DNA of 64,000 nucleotides from Larimichthys crocea (GCF_000972845.2 NW_020860930.1:62001-126000), one strand, 5' to 3'; counted from the stretch's first letter, positions 23,171 to 38,164 are shown. A program made the numbers and translations. The notes: generated by a model not told the origin, from the letters alone.

Positions 23171-25494
23171 TAATGAGTCAATGAATCTTTGAGCAGCATC
23201 ATAACTTCCAGTACAAATTTCTCTGGTAAAAGTTTGAAGAGTGGCCCGGGTTTGTGCCACCACAGCTATTTGATTCATAAACCCGTCTAAGCTGCTCTAA
23301 TCCGGGGTGTCTGCTCAGACGTGCGCAGGCCTGCCTGTCCGGTCCAAAGTGTACATAGGTGCCCCTGCTGTGCCTACGTGATGTGCCCCGGTGCCAAACA
23401 TGTGCCCCACCCCCACCAGAGACCCCATCCCTTGACACCACCCTCTTCTGTCTTTTGTTTAGGGCGAGTGGCACTGACAGGTTCAGCTGTTATTAAGCAT
23501 CTCACCTCTGGCACAGCCCACATGGCATGCCCTAAACAGAGAGAGAGGGGAGGGCACACACAGCACATACCAGGCTGACCCTCTGTTATTCCCTCCTCCT
23601 CGCTGTCATCAATCATTTGTTGTCGTGCGATAAATAGCATCCAGTTTGTAGCTGGATGCTGCAGCTGTCTGAAATCGCGGAGGGGGCAACGTGAACTCTG
23701 GGTACACATGCACTTCACTTTCCTCTCACTGGTTCCTGATAAATAAAGAATCCTGATACTGGACCATTGTACGTTTCAGAAAATATTTTGGTTCTCTGCA
23801 TTGACAGTATCTCATGCACTCACTCAGATATCACTGCAGAGAGAGAGGACGTATCTGTGCACAGTGAACATACATGTGTGCAGCCTGCAGCATCTGGACG
23901 ATCAAAGAGTTTAATGTTCACATTTTATTTTTAGTGCTCGCTCTGTTATCGTTTCCTGAGGCTGCTCAGATATGAATAAAAACTAATAATATATTTACTC
24001 CATAATTATTTCAGATTTTCTATCTCAGATCTGTATGGCGACAGTTAGATTCAGTGAAATCATTTCAGCACTTTTACAAACAAAAATCACTTTTTTTCTG
24101 GTTCCAGCTTCTCCATGTTTCTACATTTATTGCTTCAGTTATGATAGTCAGTTGTATATTATTAGATTTTAAGTATTTTGTCACATTTATAGCTTAAAAA
24201 AATAAAAAATCAGAGTGTCTGAGAAAATTACTGGCAGATTGTAACAATCTGTACAAAGTGCCTGAGTAAAGCTAAGCTCCACCACTCTCCTGCTGTATTC
24301 CCCGTAACATAAAACAAACGCACCCCTAAACCTGGAGACAGGTTAGCCGTTAGCATTGTGATCTGCATGGAGGATCTGATCAGGTTTGGATATTCTGTGT
24401 GTGTGTGTGTGTGTGTGTGTGCTTTCACACTTTTTAATTGTGCCGTTGTTAATTGACTTGTTGATGATTGACACTTTGATTCTGATCTGTGCTGCAGTGT
24501 TTGCTTGTCTTGATGTGGTCACATTGTTCATGGTGTGTCTGTCTGCAGTTTATGATCTGTTCATAATGACAGAAGCTGATGATGCTTCCAATAATATTTC
24601 TTACAGACTGAAAACAGTCACATGTCGGCTGTCAGGAGTTTTCAGTGACACTGTTTGTCTTTAGTCTGACGTGTGAGCTCGTTTTCTAATGGTTATGTTT
24701 CACAAAGTCTGATTCATATTGTGAATAGCACGCTGATAATAGAAGCAGCCCGAGCTGAGAGTGATGAACGTCAGCTCTGCACATACGTTCCACGCGTGTT
24801 TCCCGCCTGTACTGTCTGTGAATATCACAGATATGTTAATGCTGCTTTAATACTGTATAGCTGGTAAACAGTCTCCACCAATGTCGACCTTCACACACTC
24901 CATTCAAGTGTGACCAACCTGATACTGACGTGCAAAGAAGCCGCCGTGCTGAGCGTTTGAAGGTTCAGGGCCGCTGCTGCAGGAACTAAGGATTAACTTC
25001 AAGTATTCAGCACGATGCTGCCCGGCCTTGTTTTGGACAAGAAACTCTACCCGGTAACAACAAGGCGCTCAAAGTGACCCTGTGGAGGTCACACTGACTG
25101 ACTTGGGGCGTGAAGTGGGTCAACGGCCTCAAGGAAGCTCCTCAGGCTTTAAAGTGTAAACGGCATATGGACCTTAAAGAGCGGTCGCGTGCCCACAACC
25201 CCGACACGTTTCTGTACAGGCTGCTGCTTCATATAGAAGCATGACGGCACCCGGCCAACTTTAGTTTGTTTCATCATAACAGATATAGTGTGCATGCCGA
25301 GAAAAGGAAGAAAAGGTTTAGATAGAAAAATAAAAATTAGTATTAATATAAAATTTCAAAATAATATTTTGTCTGATAGTAATTTCTTTCCTGAATCCAT
25401 AAAACGTCTGCAGCTCTCCTCGCTCAGTGTTACTCACCACAAAGCATCATCTGTGTCCTTCAGGTCATAGACCTTAAATTAAAGAAATGGATGC
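23171..25494. other. Intergenic, no supported gene
   Basis: Holds a short TG tract (24396-24421). Around 23590-23670 an AT-rich segment with ATCAATCATTTG and a 9-bp inverted repeat, AGCATCCAG with CTGGATGCT, looks regulatory rather than coding. Otherwise I see nothing. Confidence 0.55.
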
Positions 25495-25712
25495 AGTCTC
25501 CATGACGTCACCTGCAGGTTTCTGTCCTGCCATGCCGCCTCCCGGCTAATTTAAAACTGGAGCGTGGGTGGAGCTGAGTGACACCTGTAACACCACCCAC
25601 CTGTCAATCAAAGCATCCACCCTCTTAATTCTGCAGAACTTTAAGCCTTAATATAATCTGAACAGGTGACTGGAGCCAGCCTCAGGTGGACATTTGAGGA
25701 ACTGCAGTTTGT
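25495..25712 (+). repeat. Dispersed repeat family R1, copy B (internally deleted)
   Basis: Shares ACCTGTCAATCAAAGC, CTTTAAGCCTTAATATAA and GAGGAACTGCAGTTTGT with copy A. It lacks the middle segment: after GAACAGGTGAC it jumps straight to TGGAGCCAGCCTCA. Confidence 0.85.
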
Positions 25713-28700
25713 TGTCCATGTTTACTAGCTTCGGTCTTCTTCGTGGCCGTTGTTGGGTGGAATACATAAAACTGGAAGAGCTTCTTGTGCGTGCACGACA
25801 CTGACCAAACAGGAACTTGTTGCTCATCAGTGCTTCTGTTGCTCCAAACCTCTGTGTGAATGTACTGAGAACATGTTTTTACATTATTCTGAATGTCAGA
25901 AATTTGAACATTGTAAACCTTAAAGTGAAACACTGTCCGTGTGTTCATCTCATACCTGTTTTGAAATTTAAAGTCTAATTGACCTTCCAGTCAGGCGGCT
26001 GAGGAGTGCTTCAGTTTACTGTGAAGTGATCCGAACGGGAATGTTTTGAGTGGACGAGGAGGGGACAGCGGAGCGGAGACGTTTGTCCCCTCGTGGTTGC
26101 ATTGTATTGTATCGTGTGTCTCCTGCCCTCCTTTCTTTCCACTCACTCTTCCTCTGTGTAACTCGAGATCACACAACACGAGTGACAGCGGCTCGGAGTA
26201 AAACTGAAACATCACAGAAGTATTTCTTTTTTTTTTTTTTTACTCCCTGAGTTTTTCCCTCTGTGAGTCCGGCCCGATCATGTTCCTTCATTTCAGTCAG
26301 TTTCCCCTTGTTAAACAGAAAATAGAAGCGCAGGGGTTAAATTTAGATTTACTGAATATCTACTTGGAGACCATGCCCTCCTGCATCTGCTCGGGTCAGT
26401 GCATCTGTCCTTTCTGTATTTGTGTCCCTGCAACAGCAGCAGGGAGGGATGAGTTGATCTTGATTGATGGATTAAATCCACCATTAAAGACCGCTGCTTT
26501 AAACCGCGGTGTCATCGCACCGTGACGTTCAAATAACTGCAAACATCGGCAGAGGATTAAAGACGTGGTCGTCAGTAGATGAAGGAAAAGCTGTCGATGA
26601 GACGTGGAGTCATAAATATGAAACAGAAAGGTGCTGAACATTCATAAAGTTTCACAATCCTGCGGAGCAACAGGCTTCTGTTGACATCTGAAGGCAAAGT
26701 GTCATCACTGATTCCAAGAATCATTCAAAGTTATTTCAAGAAAAAAAATGCAGAATATTTCTGAAGATTTTTTGCTGTTTTATATGTTTAAATGAAACAT
26801 CAGCACCATGTAACATCTGAACTTCTCCAGTCACATGAAACCTGTATTTGGTCCTTTAGATCTACACTCGGCTCTAGTTTAACTTCTTACTTCTTCAGTG
26901 TTTGCAGCTGCAGATGCTGCAACCATCTGCCACTGATGTGGTTTGTCTGTTTGACTGGCCATGCTGGTGATCAGTGAGTTTCCTGAATGTCGTGTACTGC
27001 TAATGAGGAAGACAGAAGAAAAATTAGTGAGTTGCTGTCAGAGCTTAACAGATTTTGCCAACACGGATGTGAAACTCTGATTAAAGACAGCAGTCTGATC
27101 CTGAGCCGTCTCTCGTCTCTGCCACAGTGGGACTCCTGTGTGATCCTGACACAGCAGTGACTCAGCATCCTTTTGTTCGAGCCTGGATACAGCGCACAGT
27201 TTAAGCTGCTGGTCATAATCACTTCTGTGACTGACATGACATTTACTGCCCACTGATCAATCTGACCTTCCCCTAATAATCACCAACGGCAGAGTGAGAG
27301 TGGAAAAATATGATCCCTGCTGATTCATCATCATCATCATAAGTTATTACAGACATGGAAAACTGCAACCAGAGGTGCAAATACTCGATTATTCCCCTCT
27401 GGGATTTATAATGGCCATCAGAGCTTTTAATAGGTGAAGTGGGAAACACAAAACAGAGTAACCCAAGCCCGAGTATCCGCGGCACGCGCTGTTTACTCGG
27501 AGCTCAAGACGGGAGAGTTTTTAAAGAAACTATATTTGAATCGACCCGTGGACAGGACGCTGACATCCAATATTTACCTGTCACAAAGCGGGGACAGCTG
27601 CCCGTCCTCAAACTGTGAGCAGAGGTCAGGACGGAGTGTCTGCGCTTAGAGGCTGCAGAGAACCGACACTGTCTGCTGTCGCAACCGTGGGTTCATTTGG
27701 TTAAACCGAGATTGAGTAAGAAAACGGTTTCAACAGAGTTTACTGCAACTCGTGTTTGAGGGAAAATTACCATAGAGGAAGACGATCGTGTCTCCTGAAG
27801 AGTCCAACACAGGCACCAGCCGAGACCTGCTGGGAAATGAAACACTGACACTGACAAAGAAGAAGATAGAAATAATTATGAAAATGATCAAACTGACGAC
27901 TAGAACAATAAATAAAATAATTAACAGTAAACTGCAGTTTGTCCTGTTTTGTACTGTGCATAGCTGGCAGACATAATTAGACATCTTCTTAAAGAGTTCA
28001 AGAACACGAACAACAACAAGTCCAGGTCGATACAAAATTATGGGAGTCCATTTCTAAGCAACCAGAACTGTAGAAATGTTAAAATAGGACGACAGGTTGC
28101 AATGATAAGTTCAAAAATTAAAATGAATTACATTTTTCACGTTAAAATTTCTTTGTCTAACCTTTTAAAGGAGAATTTAAGAACTTATTTCCAGTAAAGA
28201 AGGAGGCCTCTGTGTGCAACGAGAGACAAAGGAGTCAGTTAACGAGCAGTCGATTACTGAAGAGTGATATATCTGCACCCTGAACGTCCGACCTTGTTAA
28301 TTTTATGCGCTCGTCAACTATTAAATTAACTGCATGTCTGACAATCAGTTATTTTGAGTCAAATGTCAGAATTATTGTTCATTTTCTCTTTTGACAGTAA
28401 CATGAATCTCTACAGAACAAGACTAGTTTTGGTTTCTGTTCCATTTCATCAAAACAGTATAAGAAAAAACAGAAAACACGTTAAAACAAACCAAATCTTT
28501 TTTAATATATGAATATATATGAGGGGACTGTGCGTCAACATGAAACAAAACTGACCTGAGTTCAGACCAACTCAGTGAACTCTGAGCCGAGTCTCAGGCC
28601 TAGACACAAAATCCACAGCTTATATGTTTCTGTCCTATCCATCAACCCGACGCCGTCGATGAACTTCATTGCACTCGGCGTGTCATATGGAGACCTTGTG

Positions 28701-30201
28701 ATGCAGCTCTGCATGGCCGCACTGTGATAAACTGTGAGAGAGCTGACGTAGGCCGGTGTCCGGCCTGAGCCGAGCAGCCAAACAGCTCCTCCACCAAGTC
28801 ACACCGACTCCCACAGCAGCTGGTTCCACCTATTGTTCCTCACTCCCGGAGAAAGCGTCACAAGGCGCACAGCGACACCTCTCAAGGGTGTCCCCAGAGC
28901 GACCCAGCGCACCTCTTTCACACAATTCATCTCAATCTGTCACGAAAATGGATGCCGAGCGCGTAATGGAGAGGTCAAAGCCGAGAGGCCCCGAGAAACG
29001 GAGCTCTTTGAGCTGAAAGCTGGAGGAAAAGTTAGTTTGATTTAATGGTTCGTTTCCAGTCACACCGTCCGATCAGCAGAAAATAAAAGGATCATGAATG
29101 CACAGCATTGTTCAGACACTGTCGTCCTGCAAAGTTAAAAATGGAGTCAGCACAAATCCCTGAAACTTTTTTAATCCGTGGACATGTTGCATTCATTTAC
29201 TTTGTTCATACCAGGTGAAAAACATGAGGACTCGTAACCCGGGAACAAAAGTTTAGAAGGATTTAAAAGTTTTAGTGTTTGTTCAAATGTTATCATGCAG
29301 ATAGTTGAATCATCCGCTCATGAAGTTAGTTTTTTTAATAAATCGTATGACGATAGTTGTTGTGAGGCGTACATGAGAAAAGACGTATTTGTAATTAATC
29401 CAGAACCTTTTTAAAAACATTTCTTCTGTTCTAGGTGTGTGGTTCCCACTCAGAGTAATTGTTGCATCTCTCTTGTATTTTGAGATTAATGTATTATAAA
29501 CGTGCAATAAAAGTTAAAGATTAATAAAATTTTTGATATCGTTGTCATAATTTTAAAAAGAAATCTGACTTCAGATGAGACTGGAAAAATCATTTCTTTC
29601 TTATTTACATAACTTAGATAACTTATTTATATTTCATTCCGTTGCATGTCCTCATTTATTTAGTTTCCTCCGTCACGTCACGTATTTCCTTGATAACATC
29701 ACACTTACAAACATTTATAGCAAATAACACACACACACACAACAGATGCACGCTGGCAGTATCTGTTTCCTTCCTCTGACATATTTAAGCCAGCAGATAT
29801 TTTTGTGCCTCCGTGTCTTTACCTTGAAAATGTGACGACACGGCTCAAACTGTTGCAGCATCAGGACTTGAAAAATGATTCTTTTTAAAAATGAGAGAAT
29901 ATTTCTGTTTTTTAGACATGAATGAGTTCACACACTTTCCACTGAGTGGATTTTCTCGTAATATTTCTCCGACATTTACCCTCTAATATAAAGTCTGACT
30001 CTTTTATTTACGTTTGCAGCCACAGCCGACAGTATTGGACTACATGCCCTTTAAACAGGAACTCTGAAATCATTGGAGGTCCAGCTTGTATAACATCCGC
30101 ACCGCAGATCTGGACTACTGTTGACGGACACATTCAGATGAATATATTTATCCCTAAGCCACAGCACAGGGGTGTGTCAGACCAGCACCAGCAGTGGTGA
30201 A

Positions 30202-30237
<36 letters not shown>

Positions 30238-33200
30238 GTGTCAACTGTGAGTGCAGGAATGTGAGTTGGACAGGTGTAGAGAGCCTTTACTACTGCAAGG
30301 CAAGACAGAGGATCACGAGTTGGTCTGAAGGCTGCGAGCTGATTAACAATCAGGAGAAAAACAGTGACCTGGAGCTGCCCTGTTCGACCTCGGCAGTCTG
30401 GATGTTGCCACTGTTTTTACTGTGTGTTTTTCTTGGGGGACGCTATTACAGGAAATTTGCGGGAGGATCTGAATTCGGCCCTTCCTTCTATCTTTTTCCT
30501 GAAGTTAGGAAGTCCCTTTGTATATTTAGATCACAGCTGTCCACCATGGAAACATTCAAGGCCCCTGAATGGCTCATGGAAGTTGGGAGCGACCAAAGTA
30601 AAATAAATTCAGGCAGAAGCAAACATTGTTTTTGGAGAGGCGGTGATTCTCAGGCCGACACTGATGATGCAAATAAGAGAGAACACAAAAAGAAAATGAA
30701 AGTCTGATTAGTTTTACTTGCTAAATGAAACTGATATGAAAGGTTTCGATGCTTTCTGAAAAGTGTTGAAGTTTTCTTGTAAATCTTTCTGCAGGAAATG
30801 AAAAGTTCTGTCGGTGGTTTGGATACAAATACCTGACACGACAATGTAATGAGTTTCTTTGGGATTGTTGATTGGACAAGACGAATGTAGGCCCATTGCT
30901 TTCAGCTCTAAGAACTTCTAACACTGACCATTAATCCAGAAGTAATCAGTAGTTGCGGGTTGCATGGGATCCCTCTCCAACATCAGAGAAGCGTGAACTT
31001 AACCAAAGACATTCCCCAGATTTCATCTCTTCTAGTGACTGGTGTCTAAAATGTGTTGATGGTGAATTAATGATAATGTGATATACATAATTGTGATATT
31101 ATTAATGTCCGCTCCAAGTTTTTGTTTGTGGTTCCCATCTCAGTTGTAATGAGATCTGCACCCTGTGTTTTTTTTATTATGATCACAGGCTCCATAAACA
31201 TACAAAATAAACCTTGTGGTGAGATTGTTCTGTTCTGCTGTTTCCAAGGGCAGGAATGATTTTCTTAACATGCATGTTCATCGAGCTGTAAAAACGAGTT
31301 AAGTGTGTAGTTTACAATAGAGAAAATCATTAATAATGGTGAGAAACAACAATATAAGTTTATTCATAGCAGTTCTAACAGAGTTCTATGAACAGATGAA
31401 TCAAAGCAACAATGAGACACTGAACAAATGCAGGAAGATAATAACTGTAGAAACCATAAATTCAGTTTAGTGGCTGTGATGCAAATGTCGGGTATACTTT
31501 GACAAAAAAAGAAACAGAAAGAAAAAGTGAACGATCATTAATAATAATTACTTTTTAATCTCTGATGGACCATCAACTCCTCCTGGTCACTTCCAGAGCC
31601 TCCCGTCCTGGGATTTCCCACACTTCTTCCACACTACCCTGACCTCGGTAACGCGCACGTTCCCCGAAACCAGCTGTCATGTTCCTCGTGTAAAAAACAG
31701 CTGTGTGTGTATGTGTGTGTGTGTGTATGTGTGTGTGTGTGTGTGTGTGTGTTGGAGGGGAAAAAGGGTGTGACGGACAAGACACAATGACTTTTGGAGG
31801 GCTGACGTCCGTTTTTAGACTCCACTGACCCGTTTCCAGTGTCATCCAAAGATTCCAGAGAAGTGTTGTGACCGCTGCCGCTGTAGGAAGGGCAAGCCAA
31901 CTGCACTGCAACTTGAAACTCCATCAAAGTGCCTCTCGAAATAAAGTTTTCCTCCCGTAATAGAGGTGTTTTTATGTAAAGGTTAGTGAGGATAGATGCC
32001 CCCCTGTTTTCCTGTAATTGTCCCAGTCATGCTCCTGTTACCATGACTGAGCAGAAATCCAGACTGTGATGTGATTTACAGCACACAGCTGACCCGTGCT
32101 TATAGTGATGATCCTGCAGAGTATTTTCATTTGTACAAATCCCCCTAAAGAAACTTCATGAGCCCCTGCAGGAGCGGTGCTCGGACCACAGTTTAAATTC
32201 CAAGTTACCCAATATGTTCTGGCCCAGAAAGACTCTTACCATCATTACAAGCATTCAAATGTTATTAAATATCCAGTATTTGTATAAAAGGCACCATGAA
32301 AAGTATTATTTTTGCAACCCAATCACCAGGCAAGATTGTCAGTATTGGACAATTCTGCAAAACCCCAAACTCTGTGCATGCCATACCAGAGTATAACTAA
32401 GAAAAGATCTTGTTAATAGTAAATAAAGTGTGGTTTAAATATGCTTGAGGTTATGCGACTCAAACATGGTCAAGGTTGGGTAAAGATCATGAACATGGTC
32501 AACAGTACTTGCAGGTCTGTGACTGGAAGACGTCCAGACCTCCCCACATGCCGACCCTTTAACTTGACACTACATCTGGCATTGAACGTGAATGAAAAAA
32601 ATCATATCACGATCTCGTAATCACAATCTAAGATGTGATCTTTTTTTCCTCAGTTTTGAAATGCCATGACTAAACTGGTCTAACTACATCACTCTACTGG
32701 TTTGTTAATGTAGCACAGATCAATGAGATGTTCGGAGACAGAAGTAATCTATGATTTGCCTGAACAGCGACGCCATTCATGACAAAGTCTCAGTATGAAC
32801 ATGAAGTGTTCATGACTGTGCAGAATCGTCTGATATGGACCTGATGAATCCTGTGCTTTTTGTGTCACCGTGGAAGAAAAACACATCTGCTGCAGACCCA
32901 AACAAATGCCGAATCCTGAAGAACCTTTTAGGCATGTGTACCCTGTGAGCAAACTTTATTAAATGAGTGCATGCCATCTGGGAACACTGTATCCTGTTCT
33001 CACAACACATCTTTGTGTTCTTTTTAAATCAACGGAAAGTTGTATGGCACCACTGCCCCGGGTTCTCGTCTGTCTCCCAACAGTCAGTCTTGATTTCTTT
33101 TAACCGTGTAGCCTAAACCCAACCAGACATTGATCACGGGGGCGATCAGGAAACACTTGTTGCTCAGGAATGAGGACTTGTTGGACATTTCTCCATGCAA

Positions 33201-36200
33201 ATATGGACCACTGGACAGTAGCAATCCTTCTCGACAGTGCTGAGCTCTGAGGAAACCAAGAGAACCAAAGAGAAAGGTCATATTAGTCGTCAAACCAATG
33301 GTATACAGCTTCTCTGCTGGGATATAAACTGCTCCACAAAACATGTGAAATAGGAGTCGATAGCAGAAATATCCATCGATTAACTTGTCTTATTATCCAG
33401 CTGGAGACCAAGAAGGAGCTTCCAACACTGCCTATTTTACGGAGGAAGTGTGGCCACTTTGTTAGAAAGCTGATTTTGTGCCGCAGCTTGAGGAAATAAC
33501 AAGTTTGTATTGTCATGAAGATCCAAAGCAGCGCATTGAGAACCATCCTGATGGTTGGCGGTGCAGACAAAGCTCGTCTTTGACTTCGTTTGGGACGCTC
33601 ACGATCACAGAAAACATCCCAGATCAGATCGGGGAGGTCGAAACAGATGAAGCGTCACAGGGTCAAAGGTCAGCTGTGCAAGTTCAATACCTCCGTTTGT
33701 TTGTTTGACGAGACTTTCTGCTCAAGTCCTCTCAGCAGGATCCCTGTATCTGCTTACACTGCAGGTCTAGCTGGTCCCCAGCTCCTCTCCATCCTTCACC
33801 TGATCGTAGGAAAACCACTGAAGCGTTTGACAGAGCGAGCTGGTTTACATATAATCCACTTTAGTGTAACAGAATAGCAACCGCAGAACCACAAAGCACG
33901 GCACTTTGTAGATGGATAACCTACGTCGACAAAGTAATGCTGAGTTTGTAAAAAAGGATTTCAGTGTGTCAGAGCTGCATGTTGTTTATTATCCAGAGCA
34001 GAAATTATTAATGGGATATTTTCATTCAGCATATTTGTCTTTTTATTTCAACATCTCAGGAGTTAAATTACTTTGCTGTAGTTGGACTGCTTCGTGTTCC
34101 CACATGGTAATTACTGATGTTCCTGTGGTCAGCACAATAATCCAAACTAAACTAGTTAAAGTTAAATGCATCAATTAACAGCTGAAGACAATCCCCAACA
34201 CACAATGTAGAAAAACAATTCAAGAAACTAAAGTCAGTTAAAGTGAAGTGCTGAAAGTACGTTTGCATTTTGAAGCGCCACCTTCTAATCAGGTCCCCCT
34301 CATGAAACGGTTGTAACAGACTTTATTAGTCTTTAATAAACAGAGTCTGGACTAAAATCCATTTATTAATCACTTTTATTAATTAGGAATTGTTATTATG
34401 CTGTAAATAACACCTTTAGAGCTGCAATGATTAGTCAAATTATCGATAAGTTGTAAACTATTAAATGAATCATTTTCTTTCCAAGTTCAGCTTCTAAATC
34501 TTGAATATTTTCTGGTCGTCGTGACAGTAAACTGAATATCTTTGGGTTGTGGACAAAAGATATTTAAACATGTCACAATGGGTTTTGGCAAACGATGAAC
34601 TTTCATTTTCTGACGTCTTATAGACAAACAAGAAAAAGACAAAAAGAAAAAATAACATTAGTCGATAATGTTACCTGCATAAAAAGTCCATTATAAATGA
34701 GGATATAATAAGAAATGGGCTTCCTGAAGTTTAACGTCATCATTGCACATTTATATGCACATTTTAAATCTTCCAGTTCACCAAAGCTGCGTATCCCATA
34801 TTGTGCCAGCTTGCACTTGTCACTCTGGCTGTGCCTCGAGGCAGTGTCAGTGTCAATGAAGAACTCTCACGTTTCAGATAAGTACAGGCCAGAGAAGCAG
34901 TTGTGAGGTAGGATTTCCCATCAAAAAAAAAAAGAAGGAAAGGGAAGATGGGAGCCTTTTAGGCTGAAAGCTTGACCCTGCTTCCGATGTCAGCGCTGCG
35001 GATCACATGTGGACACGCTTCGGAAGGTTTGTGGGACACTCGACGGAGCTGATGGACACGGGTGACGAGTCAAACCACGAGACTGCCAGCGGAAGAATAA
35101 ATGAACGCAGTGAAGTTAATGCACTTTCAGTTTAATGTCTCTTTAACTTTCACTGAAGTGACACTTTGTGATAGAGCGCTCCTTTTCAGAGATATTCAGG
35201 TTATAAGTGCCTCCACAGATACTGCCACATTATCCAGGCTGAGCAGCTATATTATGTAGGAACTGTGTTTATTTATGAATAAATATCAGATAACAGCTGG
35301 TATTAGGAGATACTTGATCCTCTATTAGTGCAAAGTACTTTGATTTCCATGTTTCTTCTTCTCCATTGTACTCTTACAGTGATAACTTGCCAGTCAAGCA
35401 ACTCTTCCGCTTTTGAGTGACTCAGCAACATGTAAATTGATCCACAGCTACAGAACTCTTGCTGAACAGGGTGGTTGTTTTGGGCCGTCATCCAGCCCCT
35501 CGTGGGGTATTTCCTCTTTTAGTTCATTACAGATTTGTGTCAGCACATGACGAGCCGCGCTGCCGAGTGCAGGAGGTCCCAGAAAAAAGAAAAAAGAAAA
35601 TAGATTTCGCATCAGTGTTGTGTTTAAAGATCCACAACTTAAGCAGAGCATGTGGTTCTGAAGTATGTATCCCAGGTCACCCACTGATCTCAGGAACGAG
35701 TGGAAAAGTACAACCGGCTCAGGTCAAACTGGCTGACGGAGGCCTGCTGGTTGATTTCCATAAACATGCTGAAATAGCTGCCTGACACCAGAGGAACAAT
35801 GACAGATCTCCAAAATAGTTTCTCCCATGTGGCACACAGTGACCAAGGAAAAGTATTTCCATAAAAATATCTATCACGTATCTCAGAAGAGAAACCACTT
35901 TCAGTGAAATCTGTCCGAGATCAAGCTTCCCACCACAAACATCTCTTCTGTGTAAATGGTTGGCATATGTTTTACAATGTTAGGTGCATGAGTTAGTCAG
36001 GGAACACTGGTTGTAGAAAACATCATGAATCGAGCTATGAAATGTGACGTATTCATGCAAAATCATATTAACATTTACGATGTGGTTAGTGTCCTGTGGA
36101 GAGTTTTGTTTGTATCATTTGTGAAACTTTTTTTAATGCTGATTCAATAAAGATGAAACCTGAATTACTGACACCGTCTTGTGATGTAGCTCCTTTACTT

Positions 36201-36374
36201 TTTTTTAAAGGTTCAGTCAGTATGGGAGGGACCGCTGGCCGAGGGACGGCCTGCAGCGTGATGAAGGAAAAGTGGAACTTTATGTATCGACACATCAGGA
36301 AACTTGTGCAGACTGAACGTGCAAGTGATATTTTCATCTGAGGTAAAGATTTAATGTCAGTCAGTCTACCTCTT
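25713..36374. other. Intergenic, no supported gene
   Basis: Contains TG tracts at 30202-30231 and 31697-31752, a T-run near 26229 and AT-rich blocks. The frame at 30204-30707 is opened by a TG repeat and has no recognisable domain. Overlapping hydrophobic minus-strand frames at 33084-33570 were considered and not supported. A block at 27310-27460 may be conserved non-coding sequence. Confidence 0.55.
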
Positions 36375-36630
36375 TATTATTTTATTCAGACATTCATGGT
36401 TCCCAGAGGACGCATCCAAATATCGTTTGTGATCCCTGACTTGTCTAGCAGTTGAAGTTTTGAATACATTATCTTAAGAGTATTAAATTTGGTACAGACA
36501 TTTGTGTTCCCTGTAGGACGGATTGTAATTCTGGTGATCCTTTAATGTTCCATCAGTGTTTCCAACACGTAAAACTAATGCTGCGCTTCGTGCTATGTTA
36601 ATGTTGGCATGGTAACTCCTCGTCTGATCG
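36375..36630 (+). repeat. Dispersed repeat family R3, copy 1
   Basis: Contains CAGACATTCATGGTTCCCAG and, about 120 bp later, GGTACAGACATTTGTGTTCC, two units of the same internal motif, followed by CACGTAAAACTAATGCTGC. I recognise this as an abundant percomorph repeat; other parts of it occur at 50585-50650 and 60465-60620. Confidence 0.6.
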
Positions 36631-36639
36631 TGTGCTGAT

Positions 36640-38000
36640 GTAAAGCTCCTTTGTCCTGCGGTGTAGCTCTGGTATAGTTTTCACAATGAGGAAACACGTT
36701 TGCATTGTCAGACGCCTGTTTCACAACATTTCACCAACACGACGCCAGGCTGCTCATTGTTCGCTGTTTCACAGATTATGTAATCCGCGGGCGTACATAG
36801 CATCGACTGTCTCGGATCATGTGTCGCTCAGAGTGTGTGAAAGACACTTGGGAGGAGACTGAGCTGAAGAAACAAACGGCTCTATTGATGACAGAAGAAG
36901 AGGAGCTCTTTCCTCTCCTGCTAATCTCAGGATGCATCTCAGGCGTCTCCTAATACCTGCCATCCTGATTAGATGTGGAAAAAAAGATCTGTGCCATCCT
37001 TCCTCTTCTAATTGCATCATCTGGATTGATCGTTTTCAGATTAAATTAGATACTTTTTAAATAGATACTCGGACTTCAACTGTCAGTGAAATTCAAGAAA
37101 GCTGAGGCAGAAAATTGTGATTTAAAGTGTAAGAAAGTCTGCTACCATAGCACACTGATGTCAACATGAACAACCTGATGTGCCTCCCACTCACATACAG
37201 AGTTAAGAGCAGGGTGTTTACTATAGTTCAGCCCTCCGGGACTTGGATGGGCCTCCTACTCTAAAGGCCCCAAGGCCTTCAAAGGATTCCCTAGTTCCTC
37301 ATGTTGGAGAAGACCTGCATGTGACTACAGGGACCACTCTGCACGCTGGGAGTTGACATTTAATCAAGAATCCTCACTGATGTGACTCAATCACATCCAA
37401 ACCAAGACGACTGAAAACAATCCCGCCGTGCAGTTTGTGCAAATACTGTACGAAACAAGTGAAAACCTCAAAACGAGCGAGAAACGCCCTTCAACAGGAA
37501 CCTGAACGTCACTTCTACACCAAAAAAACATACCTGTAAGTGGGTACACTGCATTCTGATTGGTGCACTTTTAGATACCTACCAATCAAAGCAGAGGTAA
37601 TGTGGTTAAAATCTAACCGTCGGTAAATGAACTCAACATCACACTCAAGAATGTCTAAAATGTGTTTACCTGACTCCACACACCTCTGGTCGCTATGGCG
37701 AGGCCAGAGCCTCGAAGCGACGAGTCGGTGACTAAGGACCGAGGCAGCAGCGACAGCAGGAGCACACTGCACCATTAGCATCCATAAAAAGCCGGGGCTT
37801 GTCAGCATTAATCACCCCAGGCCTGTTATTGTGAACTCTTTAGCGGAGGCGTACATGGACATCTAACAGCATCATCCTGTGTGCACAGCTCATGTGATCC
37901 AGGGGACAGCAGGACGATCTGAAACCCTGTCCTCCACCAGGAAATAATCCGTTTCTAGTTTTTACTGCCCCAAAACTGTTAAACTTGAATCTCGTGCGAC
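36640..38000. other. Intergenic, no supported gene
   Basis: No recognisable frame. The 97-residue minus frame at 37515-37808 has no known domain and is probably chance. Confidence 0.55.
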
Positions 38001-38004
38001 ACTA

Positions 38005-38085
38005 CAGTTTATTTAGCATCGGTATGTAGTCAAGAGCATCCCAAACATGCTCGATGCTCAACAGCAGGGTCCAGTTCCTGCCACT
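38005..38085 (-). pseudogene. Tc1/mariner-type transposase scrap
   Basis: On the minus strand a short frame reads SIEHVWDALDY, matching the DDE-region signature (N)PIEH(V/L)WD of Tc1/mariner transposases. It runs into a stop soon after. Only this fragment is recognisable. Confidence 0.45.
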
Positions 38086-38164
38086 ATCCAGTAAATGAGG
38101 GTCAAACCAGATCCTGATTTTACTGAGGCTTTGATGCAAAGTGACTTACAAAAAGGGAAACTAC

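Noticed and set aside
28756..29016. 86-residue Ser/Pro-rich frame in a locally GC-richer stretch
   Set aside because: No motif, no exon boundaries and no poly(A) signal; may be chance.
30204..30707. 167-residue frame
   Set aside because: The start codon lies in a TG repeat (CVCVCV), no domain is recognisable and there is no transcript context.
33084..33570. Overlapping hydrophobic minus-strand frames, possible membrane-protein pseudogene
   Set aside because: I do not recognise the peptide, there is no splice or conservation evidence, and the frames are only 86-95 residues.
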